Assembly (NCBI GenBank): GCA_958415245.1
Contig: CATYYP010000084.1
Coordinates: 1-7,665, forward strand
Reading direction: 5' to 3'
Source: Schaalia odontolytica
Lineage (GTDB): Bacteria > Actinomycetota > Actinomycetes > Actinomycetales > Actinomycetaceae
DNA: 7,665 nt
The notes under the pieces are model-generated. The model saw only the letters and a program-made list of their open reading frames with translations. It was not told the DNA's origin and searched no databases. Position 1 is the first letter of the stretch; each line of letters begins with the position of its first letter. This document shows, piece after piece, positions 5,666 to 7,665 of the stretch. A program made the translations under genes and the position numbers.

Positions 5666-7665
5666 GTTGGTGCAGGTCAGGGAGATTCGGCATCCGGTCA
5701 GGCTATCGTTCGCGATGGTTCGAGCGCCGCGACGGCCGCCGCGTCGTGCTGGGATATTAAGCAGCGGAATCCCGAGGCAGCGGACGGCGCATACTGGCTC
5801 CAGACGCCTGCGATGGATCACCCCGCCCAGTTCTTTTGTGACCAGACGACAGATGGTGGCGGCTGGGTCCTGATCGGTCGCGGCCGTGAAGGATGGGAAT
5901 CCTGGAGCGGCGGCAAGGGTGATCCCGCGAAGCTGACCTCTCGCTCGCGCACCTCCGATGACTTCGAGGTCGTTCAGCTCTCCAACAAGTCCGTCACCGA
6001 GCTCCTCAACAACGAGCCGGTCAAGGACCAGGCTGACGGCGTGCGCGTCATGCGCTCGTGGAGTGCGTCGGGCCGCTCCTACCAGACGGTGGATCTTCAG
6101 TTCCCGAAGATGACGGACTTCGTGTGGCCTTTCAAGATGGCCCACCCGGTCAACATCCAGCTCGACAAGGGCGGCTGGCGCTCCGGCCTCATGTGGGGCC
6201 TGACCGGCTACGACAACGAGTGGAACGGCCTGCAGACCTACCCCTCTGCCCGTACCACGGGCTGGAAGACGGGCTGGGGCTACGGTGCTCTCACCGCCAA
6301 CTGGACCGGTGACGTCACCTCTGCGACCTCCTACTTCCGCAAGTCGGGCCTGACAGTCTTCCCCTACGCCGAGGCCTACGTGCGTCCGCGCATCTCCTCG
6401 GACTCTTCTGCCTTCACCCGCATCCCCGACGAGGGCCTCGGCGCCTCGACGGTTTCCCGTGCCGTCTCGCCGTACGCCGCCAAGACCTCGTGGGGTGTGA
6501 GCGGTAACCTCAACGGTTCCGTGAAGGAGGGCAACATCCAGGTCCAGGCCTTCGCTCAGGTCGGCTCCACTATGTACGTGGGCGGCAACTTCACCGGCGT
6601 GAAGCAGGGTGAGAAGGGCGCCGAGATCTCCTCGCGCGGCCTCGCGGCCTTCGACGTGGCCACCGGCAACTTCACCGGCCAGACCTTCGACTTCAACGCG
6701 CAGGTCAAGGCCCTCCTCGCCCTGCCCGACGGCCGACTCCTCGTCGGCGGTGACTTCACGCGCGTCAACGGCGAGGCCCACTCCGGTACCGTCGTCATCA
6801 ACCCCTCGACCGGCCAGATCGACCCCTCGTGGGACCTGCAGATCACCAACGCGCTGCGCGGCGGCGCCGTGAGCGTGCGCTCCCTGGCCTACTACGACGG
6901 CAACGTCTACATGGGCGGATCGTTCACCCACCTGTCCGGCGGCGGCCGCACCAAGGTCTACGCACGCAACGCTGGCCGCGTTGGTCTTGACGCGCGCCCC
7001 GACCGTTCGTGGAACCCCGAGATCAGCGGCTCCGTCCAGGCGGTCGGCGTCTCCGAGGCGAACAGCGCCTTCTACGCGGGCGGCCACTTCACCACTGCGC
7101 ACGGTAATCAGCGTGCCTGGTACGCCGCCAAGTTCTCCACCCAGCCGGGTGCTGCCCTGGACGCGGACTTCAACTTCGAGCCTTCTAGCGCCACTGCCGG
7201 TAAGTACCAGCAGACCATCGCCACGGCGGGCAACCGCGTCTACGTCGGCGGCTCCGAGCACTCCCTGTTTGGCTACGACACCGCGACCAACCAGCGCGTC
7301 TCCGGTGCCATGACCTTCAGCAACGGTGGCGACCTCCAGGCTACGACCGTGTCCGCCAAGGGTGTTATCTACGGCTCCTGCCACTGCTCCGACAGCGCCT
7401 ACCAGGACATGTACGTCTGGTCGATGAACGGCTCTTGGTCGCGTGTTGACGAGATCAAGTGGGTTGGTGCGTGGGATGCGGCCACCGGCGAGAGCCTGAA
7501 GTGGACCCCCTTCGAGCTCTCCTCGCGCCGCAAGACGGGCGCCTGGGCGCTGACGACCGATAACTACGGCAACCTGTGGGTGGGCGGCGACTTCACCCTC
7601 TCCCACACCGACGCCACGCGCACCCAGTGGAACGGCGGCTTCGCCCGCTACGACAACCGCGACAA
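5576..7665 (+). CDS. Secreted fibrinogen-like (YCD...GGGW) protein with beta-propeller-type repeats (3' truncated)
   Basis: The frame runs open for 696 codons to the window edge. Residues 1-30 form a Sec signal peptide (Arg7, hydrophobic core, AHA before Val31). Residues ~58-272 are a fibrinogen C-terminal-like domain: SCWDIKQRNPEAADGAYWL, then FFCDQTTDGGGWVLIGRGREGW (86-107), ending in EAYVRPR. Cys58 and Cys88, 30 residues apart, match the first disulfide of this fold; the second disulfide is absent. From ~305 on, a repeat region carries VGGNFT (335), VGGDFT (390), MGGSFT (446), AGGHFT (501), VGGSEH (557) and VGGDFT (669), with flanking 'LPDGRLLVGGDFTRVNG' and 'NPSTGQIDPSW'. These resemble delta-60/DUF5122-type beta-propeller repeats. 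It probably acts outside the cell, perhaps as a lectin or adhesin; the ligand is unknown. The C-terminus, where a wall anchor might be, is missing. Confidence 0.88.
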   Translation, partial: MASVISRLAILATAPIVACASLALAPMAHAVGAGQGDSASGQAIVRDGSSAATAAASCWDIKQRNPEAADGAYWLQTPAMDHPAQFFCDQTTDGGGWVLIGRGREGWESWSGGKGDPAKLTSRSRTSDDFEVVQLSNKSVTELLNNEPVKDQADGVRVMRSWSASGRSYQTVDLQFPKMTDFVWPFKMAHPVNIQLDKGGWRSGLMWGLTGYDNEWNGLQTYPSARTTGWKTGWGYGALTANWTGDVTSATSYFRKSGLTVFPYAEAYVRPRISSDSSAFTRIPDEGLGASTVSRAVSPYAAKTSWGVSGNLNGSVKEGNIQVQAFAQVGSTMYVGGNFTGVKQGEKGAEISSRGLAAFDVATGNFTGQTFDFNAQVKALLALPDGRLLVGGDFTRVNGEAHSGTVVINPSTGQIDPSWDLQITNALRGGAVSVRSLAYYDGNVYMGGSFTHLSGGGRTKVYARNAGRVGLDARPDRSWNPEISGSVQAVGVSEANSAFYAGGHFTTAHGNQRAWYAAKFSTQPGAALDADFNFEPSSATAGKYQQTIATAGNRVYVGGSEHSLFGYDTATNQRVSGAMTFSNGGDLQATTVSAKGVIYGSCHCSDSAYQDMYVWSMNGSWSRVDEIKWVGAWDAATGESLKWTPFELSSRRKTGAWALTTDNYGNLWVGGDFTLSHTDATRTQWNGGFARYDNRD
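6578..7597 (+). repeat. GG-x-F-T repeat series with 55-56 residue period
   Basis: The motif [VMA]GG-x-F-T starts at residues 335, 390, 446, 501 and, degenerate, 557, with steps of 55, 56, 55 and 56. The next clear copy starts at 669, 112 residues on, which is two periods. The intervening unit is divergent (YGSCHC at 599-604). The regular step suggests blades of a beta-propeller, with about seven units visible if the divergent one is counted. At DNA level, GGCAACTTCACCGGC occurs twice (6584-6598 and 6665-6679). Confidence 0.7.

Noticed and set aside
5537..7606. 689-residue open frame on the minus strand
   Set aside because: It is the antisense shadow of the fibrinogen-like gene. Its translation is Val/Gly/Arg/Ala-rich with no recognisable domain, whereas the + strand frame has a signal peptide, conserved motifs and a good ribosome binding site. 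Long antisense frames are common in high-GC DNA.

Overview
The window is high-GC DNA, with strong G/C preference at third codon positions, 4-bp ATGA/GTGA gene overlaps and a GTG start. This points to an actinobacterium. The combination of a cell-surface polysaccharide locus and a secreted bacterial fibrinogen-like (YCD...GGGW) protein fits Actinomycetaceae (Actinomyces/Schaalia-type) best, but that placement is inference from gene content.

Layout, left to right. (1) Bases 1-484 (+) are the 3' end of a gene whose last recognisable part resembles the C-terminal end of a polysaccharide-type P-loop (BY-kinase/Wzz-associated) domain, followed by a long disordered Ala/Glu/Lys tail. (2) 481-1824 (+) is a family-2 glycosyltransferase overlapping gene 1 by ATGA. 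(3) 1821-3338 (+) is a polytopic O-antigen polymerase/ligase-like (Wzy-type) membrane protein overlapping gene 2 by GTGA. A Rho-independent-type hairpin lies inside its reading frame at 3209-3236. (4) 3259-3912 (-) is a convergent small protein with one membrane anchor and an NTF2-like extracytoplasmic domain; its 3' end overlaps the tail of gene 3 by 80 bp. (5) 3913-3971 is a divergent control region holding a perfect 16-bp palindrome. (6) 3972-5459 (+) is a Wzx-type oligosaccharide flippase. (7) 5460-5575 is an intergenic promoter region. (8) 5576 to the right edge (+) is a secreted protein with a signal peptide, a fibrinogen-like domain and GG-x-F-T repeats spaced 55-56 residues apart, truncated by the window end.

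Together genes 1-3 and 5 look like part of a Wzx/Wzy-dependent surface polysaccharide (capsule or wall glycan) pathway. The glycosyltransferase builds the lipid-linked repeat unit, the flippase moves it across the membrane, the polymerase joins units outside, and the gene 1 product may set chain length. The antisense membrane protein splits the + strand genes into two transcription units. The secreted fibrinogen-like/propeller protein has its own promoter-like region and is a candidate surface lectin or adhesin; fibrinogen-like domains elsewhere bind acetylated sugars, but a link to this polysaccharide is speculation.

No tRNA, rRNA, CRISPR array or insertion sequence was seen. No gap between genes exceeds about 120 bases.
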